Shown piece after piece: positions 12,158-24,459 of a stretch of 64,000 nt of DNA. The first letter of the stretch is position 1, and every line of letters begins with the position of its first letter. The notes beneath the pieces were generated by a model. It saw only the letters and a program-made list of their open reading frames with translations, made no database searches and was not told where the DNA came from. Source of the stretch: Paraconiothyrium sp. Pb-2020 (lineage: Eukaryota; Ascomycota; Dothideomycetes; Pleosporales; Didymosphaeriaceae); assembly GCA_022419385.1 (NCBI GenBank), contig JAJUBI010000001.1:496001-560000 (forward strand). Direction: 5' to 3'. Position numbers and translations under genes: made by a program.

Positions 12158-13753
12158 CTAGGACTTGAAGATCTTGTTCAGGCCCTCAAGCAGAAGATCC
12201 GCGTGCTTCTGCTGGAAGATAAGCATCGGCCGCAACCGCACTGCCCGCTCGCCAGATCCGCCAATGTTGATCCCTACACCCTTTGCCTTCTTCAGTACCT
12301 CATCCCGCCTCGGGCTGTCCCACGCAATAAAGGTCCCTTGTCCTTGTCCACGCAGATTCTGGATCTCGTTCGGGAACTGCTCGCTCAGTCGCTGCAGGCC
12401 GTCATACAGGTAAGCACCCGTGTTAGCAGTGTTCTGCACGAGATCGAGACGCTCGATCTCCTGGATGATGGCGCGGAAAAGGATCGCACGCGCGGGGTCG
12501 CCCATCCACGTGTTGAACTGGCGGTACGGTTTGTTGGGCTTGAGGTCGTCGTTGCCGAAGTAGTAGCCGGCTGTTTGCGCCTTCTTCGAGAAGGTTACCA
12601 TGTCTGGAGGGGTGTCGAGGTTCCAGTGGTCGTGCGCCCAGAATTTTCCGGTAGCGCCGACGCCCGTTTGGACTTCGTCGACGATGAAGAGCACGTTGTG
12701 CTTCTTGGTGATGTCGCGCAGGCCTTGGAAGAAAGCGGGAGATGCGTGGTTGTCGCCGCCTTCGGATTGGACGGGTTCGACAACTACGGCAGCTGGGGGG
12801 AAGTGCCACTCCGAGATGAGGCGCTCCGTCTCGGCGAGGCAGCGCTGTTCTTCTGCTTGGTTCTCTGCGGCGTACTGATCGAGAGGATATTTTAGGTCGG
12901 GGAAGGGGGCTACCGGCCAGTCGAAGGCGGGAATGTCGAGCTTGTGGATGGGCTTGGAGCGGGTGGTAGACAAACTGCCGAAAAGGCGGCCGTGGAAACC
13001 TTTCTTGAAGGAGAGGATGGAGAGATCAGGTGCGCCGGGAGACTGGTTGGTCAAGGATGAAGTCATCTCAGCCTCGGAGAAATCGACATTTGCGCCTCCA
13101 CGCTCTTGCTGGCGCCGATACATGAAAGCGGCTTTGTATGCAAGTTCGTTGGCATCGGAACCGGCTTGTGCTGTGAACACCTGGTTCAGGCCTTTGGGAG
13201 CTACGGACAGGATACCGGTTTGGAGAATATCAGCCCAGTCGTGCTGGGGGAAGTTGCCAAGCGCTGGGCGATTAATGATGGCGGAGGCCATTTCAGGTGA
13301 GGTAGCTGCAAGCTGTAAGGTAGGATTGTTGTAGCCGACGGGGATGGAAGCAATCTGCGCGTAAACATCGAGGAGAACGTTGCCGTCAAGATCAGCGATA
13401 CTGAGACAGCTGTTAGATGCTCGCCTCAAACACATGAAGGGGCATTCTTACTAGTTGCCGTAGCTCTGATTGTAGTTGGCCATCATATTCAAGCTCCTGG
13501 TGTCAAACACCTTGCCTAGCCTCTCAACCGCATCCTTGCTCTTTGGCCCGGGAATCTCAGTCCGGATGATTGGCCCTGACGGCTCATCTGGAAATAAAGC
13601 AGGGGTGCTATTGTTCGGTGCAACAGCACTGGCAGCTGCAGCAGAGGCATAGTGTCTCTGGAGGGCAATCGGCGCACTTCGAGTCGTTGGTCGCACAACT
13701 GAGCGGGCGAGTGCAGGCCGCGCGCCGCTTGCAGTACGGAGGAGGGAGGCCAT
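12158..13753 (-). CDS. 4-aminobutyrate aminotransferase (GABA transaminase), mitochondrial
   Basis: This PLP enzyme converts GABA and 2-oxoglutarate to succinate semialdehyde and glutamate, the first step of the GABA shunt and of GABA use as a nitrogen source. Exon 1 at 13753-13452 and exon 2 at 13400-12158 join in phase 2 (GTAAGA...TCAG) to give 514 aa. Residues 1-40 are rich in Arg, Ala and Ser and look like a mitochondrial presequence. The body starts near IIRTEIPGPKS. Class III aminotransferase signatures are clear: FTAQAGSDANELA, SFKKGFHGRLFGSL, VVVEPVQSEGGDNHAS, LFIVDEVQTGVGATGKFWA (the cofactor Asp is about residue 342) and TFSKKAQTAGYYF with the Schiff-base lysine at 373 or 374. It ends RPMLIFQQKHADLLLEGLNKI. 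This is the equivalent of yeast UGA1 and Aspergillus gatA. Confidence 0.96.
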
Positions 13754-14709
13754 TGTTGACCGCGAGGGCAGCTGCGGTGGCTTCGCAAAGGTATGACGAC
13801 GTTGGGAAGCTGTCCCTGTCAATTCCGGGGTAGAGGTAGCTCAGCAGCGATAGCACGAACGCAGAGCAAGTGAAGACTGCTGCGGGGGGAAGATAGGGAC
13901 AGGTCAAAGTCAAGTACTCAAGGATGAGCAGCTCAAGGTGGCGTCCAGACGGCTTTATTGTTGTTGTTATCGATACGGTTGGAGGATGGGAGCTCCATCA
14001 GGCGGGGTCTAAGCCGAAGCTATCCCCAAAACACACGGGCCCACTGCGAGTGCGGAGATGCATCAAGCGCTCTGATCCGCCGACTGGAGGAAACACACGC
14101 CCCAAACGCTCTACTCTCCTCATACGCTAGCCCCACGAAACTATGGACTTCTGACTTCCGGCAGGTCATTCCGAGTCGGACTTCGTAACACTGAACTTAC
14201 AAAACATCCATGGGAGAATTTTGTCGGGTCTACGTAATTGACATCAAGCAATTGGGTAACATCATGTTTGCAATTTCGGTGCAAATGATGTCTGAACATT
14301 CCTAATAGTATCCAATGCGTCTACCATGTCCACCGAAGTGAACAAGATAGTGCAGACAATGCCCGTGAAACTGTACCTCCCTCGTGCACGCTGCGTATCC
14401 CTACTTGTCTTACATCTCCCTCCCACAGCAAGGTCTGGTTGTTATTACAGCTCCATTTCCACCCATGCCACCTTGCAGCCCCCGAGTAACACGCTCGATT
14501 ATTAATATCAGATATGCAAGAGAAGAAAATGCTAAACATCGTCAACGTTGACGTGTCCACCCGCTGAGCACCACTTTTGAATTTCCAACCGCAATCATGC
14601 AGGACATCATCGCCAGTCCAAACGCCAAAGCAATGGGGTTGTCGCAAAATGATAAAGTATAAACACATAACAAGAAAGTACAGGTAGAAGTGTTTCGAGC
14701 TACCTGGCA
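13754..14709. other. gene-free interval
   Basis: This interval holds the promoter of the GABA transaminase gene (close to 13754) and the 3' flank of SET2. A CT-rich run lies just upstream of the transaminase start. No gene was seen. Confidence 0.5.
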
Positions 14710-17675
14710 TCAATATTTGCTCTCCATCGTGATCGGATGTTGGTGGTACCCGTTGTGCTCCTTGCTCGGGGGCGTTGCAAGTTGTGTAGGACTACCAAGG
14801 CTTTCCAGTACTTTCGGTCTGATCCCGTTGAGGCTTCCGTCGCTTGTTGAAGACATCGAAATTGGGTCATCTTCCATAGGCGTGAGAGTCGAGCTCTCTC
14901 TGTCCATAGGCATATCGTCTATTGGTGGTGGTGGTGGAGGAGGAACTGGCTCGGTATCTGTCCTCGATTTCTTCGGCGAGGCCGGTTCGCCGTCCTCTTC
15001 CCTTTTCCTCTTCAACTCAGCCCCCGTTGACCCAGTTGGTGAGGCCGCATTATAAGCCGACATCCCACCTGTCTTCGGAGTATCGTCGGCCCCCAACCCC
15101 AACTTAGGAGTCTCCGGCGTTGCCGTCTCCGCTGGCATCGTGACATCGCCGTTCGGTTCAGTGTTATTTCGTGATACCTTGTCCTTCTCACGTACTGTCT
15201 TCTTCTTGACGGCTTTGTCCATGAAGTCCTTGACATAATTTTTAATCGTCTTCTCGTGTTTAGAACTAATAGGCGCTGTCGGATCTGTGACGCGATTGGC
15301 CTTGAAATCACCGCGCACCAACTTCTTCGCGACCTTGGGATTACCGTCAGTGGCTGTGTGAATAAGAAGAGAATACGCGTCTAACCTCTTTGGAAAGCCT
15401 CTTGATATCCTCCTTTGGGAGGATCTTGCTATAACGGGAAGTGGTGGCCATAACATGCTTAGATAACTACAACCATCAGTCATGTCCACAATCCAAGTTT
15501 TCTATACTTACAGTTCCTTCATATATCTTCTCCTTTTTCTCTTGCGGCATCTTCGTCCATTTGTCACTCTTCGAAGTCTTGTCCATCGTCTCATCCGCAG
15601 CGGGTTGTGGAGTAGTAGATGCGGATCCTCGTTTGCCAGACGTAGCCTCAGCGGTGATGCTCGCTATTATGTCTTGGAGGGACTGAACTTCTGACTTCGC
15701 TTTGGACGTGGCACTGGGCGGTTGGGTTGCTGGCTGTGTGGGCCGTGTCCATTGTGTAACACCGCTTGCTGTGTAGAAGTATACCGAGCCGTTCTCAGAC
15801 TTCGCCTGGAACCAACCTGAAGGAAGAGTACTAAATGGTCGCGGTGGACGTGGCAGCGGACGAGGAGGAAGATTGGCCATAGCAGATGGGCCCTTGGGGG
15901 CATTGAAGCCCCGTGGAGCCGAAGGCGCACTGTTTGGTGGTTTTAACTCAGGCGATTTTGATCGTGATCTGGAGCGTTCACGCCCTTTTTCGCGTCGTTC
16001 GAAATGAGGCTCAATGCGAGCATTTGGCTTCATGCGTGGTATCCGATATCCCAGCTCAAGCTTGCTCCACTCTTGGAGTAAGTCCGTGATGGACTGTTTC
16101 ACACGGTCGTCGTCGCACTCGTCTCGTAGTTTCTGTACGACCTCCTCGATTTTCGAATCCTGGATTTTATTCCGGGTAATCCGAGGTAGGCCGTGGAGGA
16201 TGTTAAGGACCTGCATCACCACATTCGAATCATCTCTCCAAGTAACAAGAGTCGTTTTGAGAATTTCATAACCGTGCATGCGAATGACACGGTGGCCGAC
16301 TTCCTTATCGCCTTCGCTTTGCTGGATTCGGTCAAGGAGCTTGACAGCAATCCACTTCTCTGTACATTGACGGAGAGCGGCCATGACTTTGGTGACACCG
16401 CGAGCATCGAGCGACTTGGGCTTGAGGTCGTTAACGTACTCCTCGTCATCTTCGCTGGCCTTCTTCTTGCGAGGTTTCTTTGCGACAGCGGTCTCCCAAC
16501 CGTCTCCGTCATCGATACCAAGTGCTTCAATCGTCGCGTGGGATAGCTTCGTAGCGTTGTCAGTCTGCGTCTTGCCGCCAATGAATCCAGAGCAGTTTGG
16601 CTCGCCGCAGTAACAAGGTTGAGGATCTGCGCCATAACGATCGACGTTGTAATTGAAGACCAGCTCCTCGCCAGCTTTAATTCTTCGTTCAACGAAGATG
16701 CCCATCCGGAGCTTGTCGCCCACCACCCACTTGTCGACGTAGCAATTCGGATTGCAAGAGTGATTGCAAAAGCGACCGAGGTTGCCTTTCTTCGTCGCGT
16801 CGACGAACTCTCCTTTGGTAAGCGACATGAAGTAGAAGTGCTTGATCCCTTCCTGGTCATACTGCATCATGCGGCGACGGAACGCCCGCTCCTCAATGAC
16901 TTCACCGATATATTCGAAAACAAAATCTCCAGGCTTCATGTCAGCGTTAGCCCGAAGCCCAAATCCTTTCTTGTCTGTTTTAATAACGGTCACGTTGGCG
17001 TACTCTTTCCGTTGGAAGCGCTGGTTCTGGCAGTCACGACCACATCCACAGTCGCCCACACACTCCATTTTCGTGGCACGATTGATACAGTCCGAATCTT
17101 CGCCACAGGCATTGTTAATTCGCTCTCTAGGATCTGCAAGCGGCGTTAGCAAGCAGAGCGCACAGTGGTTGCATTGATGATCGGGATGGCGGCTTACCCC
17201 ACTCCTCGGAACAGTCGCACTCCAAAGCATGTTCGGTCGTGCCGATATGCTTGTTGGCGTAAATGCATTCGGACAAAACATCGAAAGTCGACTTCGCTTC
17301 TTGCGTAGCATCGGGTAGGTCGAGGAATAGCGGCGGTGGACGTAAGGCGATTTTATGCGACGCAGTGCGCGATAGCTTAGGTGCCTTTCCCGGCTCCATC
17401 TTCAAGGTGATCTCGCCGCCAAGCACCTCTTCCTTCGTGTCCGAGTCGGGCGTCGAGGCGTCGGAGGGGAGTTGTTTAGACGGAGACTGTGATTTGGCTC
17501 GAGACTTGTTGCGAGCGGGCACAAGAACGGGGGTGGGCGTGCGGCCATCGTCTTCCACCTTCACTCGAACGGCAGCACCCGCGCCTTCCCCGGATGGAGA
17601 GGCGCCTTCTTCAAGCTTCATGCCGCGCAGCTCGGGCCCCAGCTCTGCAGTCTGGTCGGACTCGTGGTCCGACAT
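14710..17675 (-). CDS. set2: SET2 histone H3 lysine-36 methyltransferase
   Basis: This nuclear enzyme methylates H3K36 on transcribed chromatin and travels with elongating RNA polymerase II. Four exons (17675-17198, 17133-15512, 15466-15386, 15333-14710) give 934 aa. The domain order is complete. A disordered acidic N-terminus is followed by AWS at about 150-205 (ECDCSEEW-DPRERINNAC, then CGCGRDCQNQRF). SET is at about 210-330 (KKGFGLRA, GRFCNHSCNPNCY, GEELVFNYNVDRYG) and post-SET is PCYCGEPNCSGFIGG. A helical middle region comes next, then a WW domain at about 598-624 (GWFQAKSENGSVYFYT). The C-terminal SRI domain at about 685-770 binds the phosphorylated CTD. The SRI domain is split by two introns. 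The second has to end at a CCCAAG acceptor (15334) to give LSKE-VAKKLVRGDFKANR, which fits the SRI pattern. A Pro-run and Ser-rich tail ends the protein. Confidence 0.96.
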
Positions 17676-20589
17676 GGTGGTGGAAGGGCGCGGTGAATGT
17701 GTGTGCGCGGGTTGAGCGTGTGCGGAACAGGAGCCTCAAAGAACTTGGGCACGCTAAGAAGGTCCGGGTGCTGGCTACGCGTCGACATTCATGGCCCTGC
17801 TTCACTCCACAGAAGCCCCTCAGCACCTCAAGTAAACAGGGCGGGTGTGCCGTCCTCCTATTCTTAAGGATCGAACAGAAGTTCTCGGATGCAGGCTTGT
17901 CACAGCTCGCGTCTTTGGACTCTTGGGCAGGGAGGCAAATCTTTGCCGTGCGTTATAACACCGCTACTCCGAGCACACTACGACTCTCAAGTAATTGGAC
18001 AGACGGCCTAGACGAAGAGAGCAATGCGGGAAGGGTATGCGTGTAGCGACGGCTGGACGAGCGATGGGAGGGGTCTGCTTCCGACATAGAGGGTTCAGAA
18101 AGGTTCGCGACTCGGGTTCGGCGCGGTCGGAGTGCAGTTCGCCTAGACGACGTGCGACACGGGGCAGGTTCAAGTCTGCGCAGGGCGTTGAGCAGGCTGT
18201 TGGCTTGCGCCGATTAGAGAAAATTGTCGACGCCGCAGAGGTTGGAGTAGGCTTGCGGAGGTGCTGCGCGATGCTCAAAGTCTCGGCTAACTGCCGCTGC
18301 TGCTGCGCCGGCGCCGGCATGGCCTTGGCCGCGAACACCCTCCATATGTGAATGGAACTACGAAGTAGATACAATTGACGGTAAGTCTGTTCGAAGAAGG
18401 AAAAATTCAATGAGGCCGCTGGCGTTTTGTTCGCTGCTGCCATGTGCCGGTGCTTTGCCTGGGGTCTTTGACTGCCCATGGTGTGTCCTCGGGGGTCCGC
18501 TGAACATGTGGAGAGAGCCAACAGGCGAGTGGCCATGTGACGATGGTTGCACAGTCGCTACACGGCTTGCACAGGTACTCTGGAGTTCTGTCATTGGGTT
18601 ACAAGCTGGTTATGGTGTCATCTAAAGTCCAAAGCAATGTCCAAATTACTTGTCAAACCCTCAACTTCGTGCCTAGCTTGTGGCAATGGCACACAGGACA
18701 GAGATCGAGACACATACCTGACTTGCCGTACACATGAGATTCTAAACGATCATATGCATCAAATAAGTATAGGACCACGACCAAGCCTGGAAGGAAAGGC
18801 AGATGGGGCAGCTCGTGCGAGCTGACTGTCGGCGACGTGTAAGCGTGCATATTGATACTGTTCCAGAGCGCAGATTATTCTGGTTGGTTCATCGCATCGG
18901 TAGGTGTCCAGGGCTTCATTTGCGGATTCCTGTGTGACAGGTCGTATTGCTCCAGAGCACGCAATGTGTCTTACACGGTGCCTGGCCCTGGGTGCTTGGG
19001 CGCGCACTTCATCTTCTCACCCGTGGACAGAAGCGACCTTTCTGCTTCTGCACGGGCAGTGCGTCCCGAGCCCTGGGAATGAGGTGTATCGGTATGTACT
19101 CCGGCTGGTGGTGATCAAGTTTAAGCGAACCAAGCCGACGAGATACGAGCTGGAGCCGAATCAATACTAGCCTGCATGTTGCCAGTTTCTGCATCGAGCA
19201 GTCCTCACCCATCCCCTTGCCCCGGCGACGAGTTGGGCAGAGAGGGAGCTTGTTATCGACCAAGACTGCCAAAAGATAGCGAGCGTGCGACCAATCAAGC
19301 GGTTCTGCTCCCGCACCGGTTCGGCCATCTCAGACTGCGTGGGCGTTGCGCAGGTGACGACGTGGACGTTCCTGGCCTTTCCCGGACGTTCTTGGCCGCT
19401 AGTCAACCTGTAACAATAGTGCAAGATTCGAATACAGCGCTTATCCCTCAGGTCCATGCCCCGGCTGCAGCTACTTGTCGACCGTACTCGAGTCCCGCCA
19501 GGGGTAGGGGTACGTACACAAGCCGTGGATGAGGTAATCACACAAACACACCGCACGACGCATCGTCGCAGGCGGACAGGGCAGTCGAGGGAGAGCCATT
19601 GGTGCTACGTGGCAGCGCGGGTGGCAGCCAGCGCAGACGTGTGTATAAAGGGTAAAGGCCTACCATGCGGTCTGCCAGTTCTCGAGTCCACGTGCGGACA
19701 ACAGCGACCTCGCGGATACCGCCGCGCAAGCCTCGCAATGCGTTCCGGTTCCCCGCGAGATGGCCTCTGCTCTGCTGCTGCGATGCGCTCTCACGATCCT
19801 CCTCGTCCCCTCCGCCGCCGCCGCCCGCGCCTGTCCTCTTGTTGCGGCGGCCTGACTGCTGAGCGTTGCAGTGTGCGCATCCAGAGCTGCAGGCGCGCCT
19901 CCGTACAGCAGCTCCACCGCTGCAAAAGGCGGCCCTGTACGCTCTGTAGCAGGCCCGTCCTGGTGTTACAGCCCATGCCGGGGTCCGCGCGCCCCATCCA
20001 TTGGCCGTGAATCCGCAGGTGTTCTCCCGTCCTCCTTGGTGGCGCCGCACCGACGAACCCTCCTCGCAGCAACTGGAAACGCCAACGGCGGAGCTGGGTG
20101 GAGCACGCTTGCCTGCGCCTGGGCGCGCCGTGCAGCGGCCACCGACTGTCGAGGCGGCAGAAAGTCACTCCAAGTTTATCGTCAAATTGCGCTCCTGCAA
20201 GTCATCATCCAGGATAATCGGAGCTGCATTAGACTAACGCTCTATAACCCGCGTCTCCAGTCTGTCCCTAATTTTACAGCCGTCGCCGTCTCTCTTTTCC
20301 CAGCGACCAGCCTCATGGTTCCCTTTTGACACACTCTGCCTGCTGGCATGAGGTCTCCTTGATGACTTTCCGTTTCGTCACTCTCGTTTGATGCTCTCTT
20401 CTTACTCTCGTTACTGCCCCAAGCCTCTGCCGCCCCCGCGAGATCCGCTTCTCTTACCGCGCGCCTCTGCGCCTACTTTACTTACGGCCTGCTAATCCCT
20501 CGTTACTCTATTCGTCTGGTTGCATGTCGCCCAAGTCACGGCGAGTATTTTGTTGACCTCTCCCGCCCATTGCTGGACGTAGGCACAGC
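17676..20589. other. 2.9-kb gene-free divergent interval, GC-rich in its right half
   Basis: The interval lies between the divergent SET2 and AT-hook genes. Many long open frames occur on both strands, up to 190 codons (17964-18536, minus), but they overlap antisense frames and show no domain or signal. They look like a by-product of high GC. The right part (about 19200-20500) may be a long promoter or leader for the AT-hook gene. Confidence 0.5.
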
Positions 20590-21722
20590 ATGGATCCCCA
20601 CGAGCAGCCGTGGTCAGAGCACGAGGTATGTGCCGCAGTCCTCAGCCGCCGGGAGCGCCCATCACGTCGCTGACCAGCTTGCCAGAGGGTAAACCTACTC
20701 GCCGAAGTCTTGCTAAAGGCAGGCACCAGTCCCTCGCGCGTGCTGTTTGGTGTCATACGAGACTCGGGCATCCAGGTCAGGTGGAACGACCTGGTCCTGC
20801 CAAATGGTGAGCCTCGCCCTACACTGTCGCTGTTCTCTCACTTGCTTCAGAAAGCCTAGCGAGCTTCAATTGAACACTAACCTCAGGCTTGCGTCGTTGC
20901 TAACCCCGCCATGTAGGCCGCTCCCTCGGCTCCTGTCATAGAGCTTTCGATGAACTTGCCGCGCAGGCTCCACCGAGCGAATATAGGCACCCTGTACCGC
21001 CGCCCACTGCTCCCATAATCTACCCCGGTGGTCGCGAGATACCGCAGAAGCGCCCGCACCCCGAATCGTACACACCGATCCAACCGCGGCCGTCACAACC
21101 CGCGTACATGGGGATGCCAAGCCAACCGCCCTACGCGTCGACTATACCATCAGCGGGTGAGCCCGCAAACAAGAAGAAGCGCGGTCGACCACCAAAAGCA
21201 GTGACGGAGATGAGGAGACAGGAGGCACACGCAAAGGGTGAACCATATCCCCCTCCGCGGAAATCGAGACCTTCCATAACGGCCAGAGAGCCTTCCCAGG
21301 CTTCCCCAGGGGGCCCACTATCATACGCGCAGACGCCACCTAGCGCTTCGCTACCCGCGCCTACTGCAGCAACTACACCACAGGGTACACAGCCGCCCGA
21401 GCCAAGCACAGAGTCCTCCTCGGGGAAGAAGAAGCAAAAGCCCGCACCACTCGAACTGGGATCACCACCTGAATTATATAGACCGACCGCCGACAACCCG
21501 AGCTCGGTGTTTTCGAACTTCACGCCCAACTCTGCCCCCTTCTCCTCGTCACCCAAGAAAAGCAGTGAAGCACACATTTCCCATATGCAGTACGGATCAC
21601 AAGGTCCTTCGCCTCGCCAAAGCCTAGGATCCGAGTCGCGAGATGTAAGGATGGAAGGAGTGGAAGAAACACAACCGCGAACAACAACACCGCATTCGTT
21701 CAAAGACACTGTCGGCATCTGA
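20590..21722 (+). CDS. AT-hook DNA-binding protein with N-terminal Myb-like region
   Basis: This is a predicted nuclear regulator. Exon 1 is only 36 bp (20590-20625, MDPHEQPWSEHE), exon 2 is 20686-20806 and exon 3 is 20917-21722, giving 320 aa. Exons 1-2 together encode WSEHE-RVNLLAEVLLKAG and then GIQVRWNDLVLPNG-RSLGSC. This is the tryptophan-spaced helical pattern seen at the start of many fungal AT-hook proteins and resembles a Myb/SANT fold. The AT-hook core KKKRGRPPKA, near residues 139-147, inserts into the minor groove of AT-rich DNA. The rest is Pro/Ser/Thr-rich and probably disordered. The third exon needs the CATGTAG acceptor at 20911-20916, because the two earlier AG sites run into stop codons. 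The target genes are unknown. Confidence 0.85.
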
Positions 21723-24459
21723 GCGTTCCTTTTGTCACAAAAAGCATACACGGCGGTATCTGATTTGAGAGCGTTCCGACGACCTTTTCACGCAGTCATG
21801 ATGACATTTCCATGATACCACTGGATCAATGGAGGGTACGCTGCAGCTTTGACGCATTGCATGCATTATACGAGCATGCGTATGCGCAGGCTATTTCTTT
21901 TACGTCTCGTCCCGTTTACACGCTTTCATTCTTGATTTTTCTTTTGCCAAAGTTCTTCTCTTGCACTGCACGCATGCATTACTTCCCACGAAGTTGAGAT
22001 GTCACGGTCGCATACCTGTAATGTCTTCTATTCTTATCTAACGACTTTACGGACACTGTATCAGTTGTTCTTTCTTGCATTTCATTGCGTGTACGATATC
22101 TTAAGCTCGCTTTCGCTTTTTCACGTCACCATTTTCCTTTCGAAACCCGCAACGGCCTTGTACAAAAGCACTTGTTAGCGAAGAAAAATATAGTAGGACT
22201 CAATGAACAGTACTCTGTACCTCGAGATGGACCTTGGCACATATTAGCCCGTTCTACATATGCCAGCCATCTCATGGCATCGGGCTTCAGGTTGGGAATC
22301 CGCGGTTACACGCACCCTCGAGACCGCACGCAACACGCGTCGACGTATCAGACAGCGGTACCACCAGCGGCGACTGTGCGTCGACCAAAGAGAAAAAAAT
22401 GCAGCGTGTTGAGCGCGCTATCGGCATCCCAAGAGCGTCTGCTGGTCCAGCGGCACGAGCAGGCCAAGATGGGTGCACATGACCTAATGCAGGCACCAGG
22501 GGGGTCTAACGCCGGCCGAGCGCTAAGCATGCTCAGGCGATGCGATGCGATCGCCGCACCCCTCGCGTTCTTCCAAACGAAACACAGCTGCATCTAAGCG
22601 CCGCGCACGGCATTACGGACAACGCAAGACGACAAGCGAACACGCGAGCGAGCGTCGCCCTACGGCCCTATGGCGCGCCTTACGCTTCGATAATCTCTCC
22701 GACGTATCCAGCTTCCTCAACGGGCGCGCAAAGGATTCAATGCTTTGCGGCTCAGAGACGGTGTACGACAACGGAGAAGGTTCGTATGCAGAAGGCTCTT
22801 GCAAGCCTGGGAGCGAACTTGTTGGTCGCATGCAATGTCTGCATACATGGCATGCACCGACGCACGCACCCGCTCCGACCGACCTAAACTAAACTACCCT
22901 TACTCACCCTCCAACTCACGAGCGCTCGTCAGCCTATCGAATTAGCCTGCCCACATGTCAATGCCATATTGCGTCTTTTCGCGCGCCCGGCTAAAGTAAT
23001 CACACAGAGGACCCTACCACCCCACGAGGGAAATCCTCCACAGCTGAGAGTCGTTTCGTTTGATCGGGGGATGGGGTGTTTCCTGCATCCGGATGCGGAG
23101 CCCTCCGCATTGTTTGACGTTTTGTGGAGTTGGTACTGTGCGACGGTGGCAGAGCGTGCCCGGCCAATGGCATCGAGGTGTGCAGGCCATGCCGGGCGTT
23201 TTCTATGTTTGGCAGCCGCGAGATATACGATAGGAGGCATGCGATAGGTTGCTTACGCGATGGGGACGATCGCATGCGTGCTGTGAATAGTGAAACGACA
23301 GCTAGCCAGCATCGTAGCCGGGAGATATATGTACTGGCTTACTTAGGCGATGGAGACGATCGCTGGTTTTATAGCGCGCGATATCATAGCGGGCCACGGA
23401 CCGGGCGTTTGGACTTTTGATTCCGCGCTGTTGCGGAGGAAGGTGCGAGCTCGGAGCGCGGGTTGCGGCTCTGTCAATACTCTTCGTAGCGGCCTCGAGA
23501 GCGTTGCGCATTGGACTGGAAACATGCATACCGAGGCGCACGTGATGGCTTTGCATGGATCTATCGGGGTTCATGTGCGACAACACCTTGCTGGCCTGGC
23601 CCGACACCCAGTCCTGTCCTATCACTTTTCAATTCTCTTCCACGATAGGCATAATGAGACGCTGTCCTCCGCACTTGCATGTTATGATCGCCAACAGCTA
23701 TAATACGCTTCCTTGTTCGGAGCGACGCTGCGCCGAAGGGGCGGCCTAGGGAACCTCGTACTACCTTGGGCTTTTCTGAAGAGGCAGTTGGTCGCTAGAG
23801 GGAGGCGGGACGTGGGGAGCGCGTTGCACGGCGGCATGTGACAGGATGGTGTGGTAGGTGGGGAGGGTACACGGGGGGGAGGTGTTTCGGGGGGTGGTAC
23901 TGCGTGGGAGGGTTTGATTGGGTGGGATCGGGGGAAGGTCTGGTATCTTGTGGGTGGGTTTAGGCATTTACATCGCTTCTTGTTAGGATGGAATTTAGTC
24001 TCAAGTCGTGGGTGGAATTGCATGATGAGTGCGCCTACTGTCTCGCGTGGGAAGTTGCCCAGCGCCAGCCCTGTCGCCTTTCTCGACGGAATGGAATGGT
24101 TCAGTTTTGGAGGGTCATTGTGGAACGAGTCCTACTAGGCTTCAAGGAACTCTTGTTCGGGTAGCAAGAGCGGGAGTACAACATGGGTTGCTTCGTGATG
24201 TGGAAGGGCGTTGATGTGGGGATTAGTCACTTACTTGGACATTGGTAGGACAAGTGCACGTGATTATCTCAGTATCAGCTCCATTCATGCTATGCTGACA
24301 TTATGCTGTGACATTATACCTTGAGCTAGGAATCGATCAATATGATGATCGAACAGAAAAGCGACAGACTATGAATGCTGAATCCATCTACCCATTGAGT
24401 TCACCCACGCTGGCGCATGCACGCCTATGCTCGAAGATAGCCAAAAAAAAAATCTCCAT
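21723..24459. other. 2.7-kb gene-free interval, GC-rich
   Basis: This interval is convergent 3' flanking DNA with many overlapping frames on both strands but none with a recognisable protein. It contains an imperfect direct repeat (23212-23363) and a G-rich stretch at about 23850-23960. Confidence 0.5.
23212..23363. repeat. imperfect direct repeat, two copies of about 50-60 bp
   Basis: The copy at about 23212-23272 and the copy at about 23314-23363 share the start (CAGCCGCGAGATATA against TAGCCGGGAGATATA). They also share the end (GCGATGGGGACGATCGC against GCGATGGAGACGATCGC). The spacing between ends differs by about 10 bp. It is outside any supported gene. Confidence 0.7.

Noticed and set aside
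17964..18536. 190-codon minus-strand frame upstream of SET2
   Set aside because: Low-complexity, Arg/Pro/Ser-rich translation, with overlapping plus-strand frames of similar quality and no domain; explained by high GC content.
19456..20329. Overlapping frames of 150-185 codons on both strands before the AT-hook gene
   Set aside because: All are Arg/Cys/Ala-rich, mutually overlapping and without splice or domain support; typical chance frames in GC-rich DNA.
20827..20904. Earlier acceptors for the third AT-hook exon (after CTTCAG and CCTCAG)
   Set aside because: Both lead to an in-frame stop within a few codons; only the ATGTAG site at 20911-20916 gives a continuous protein.
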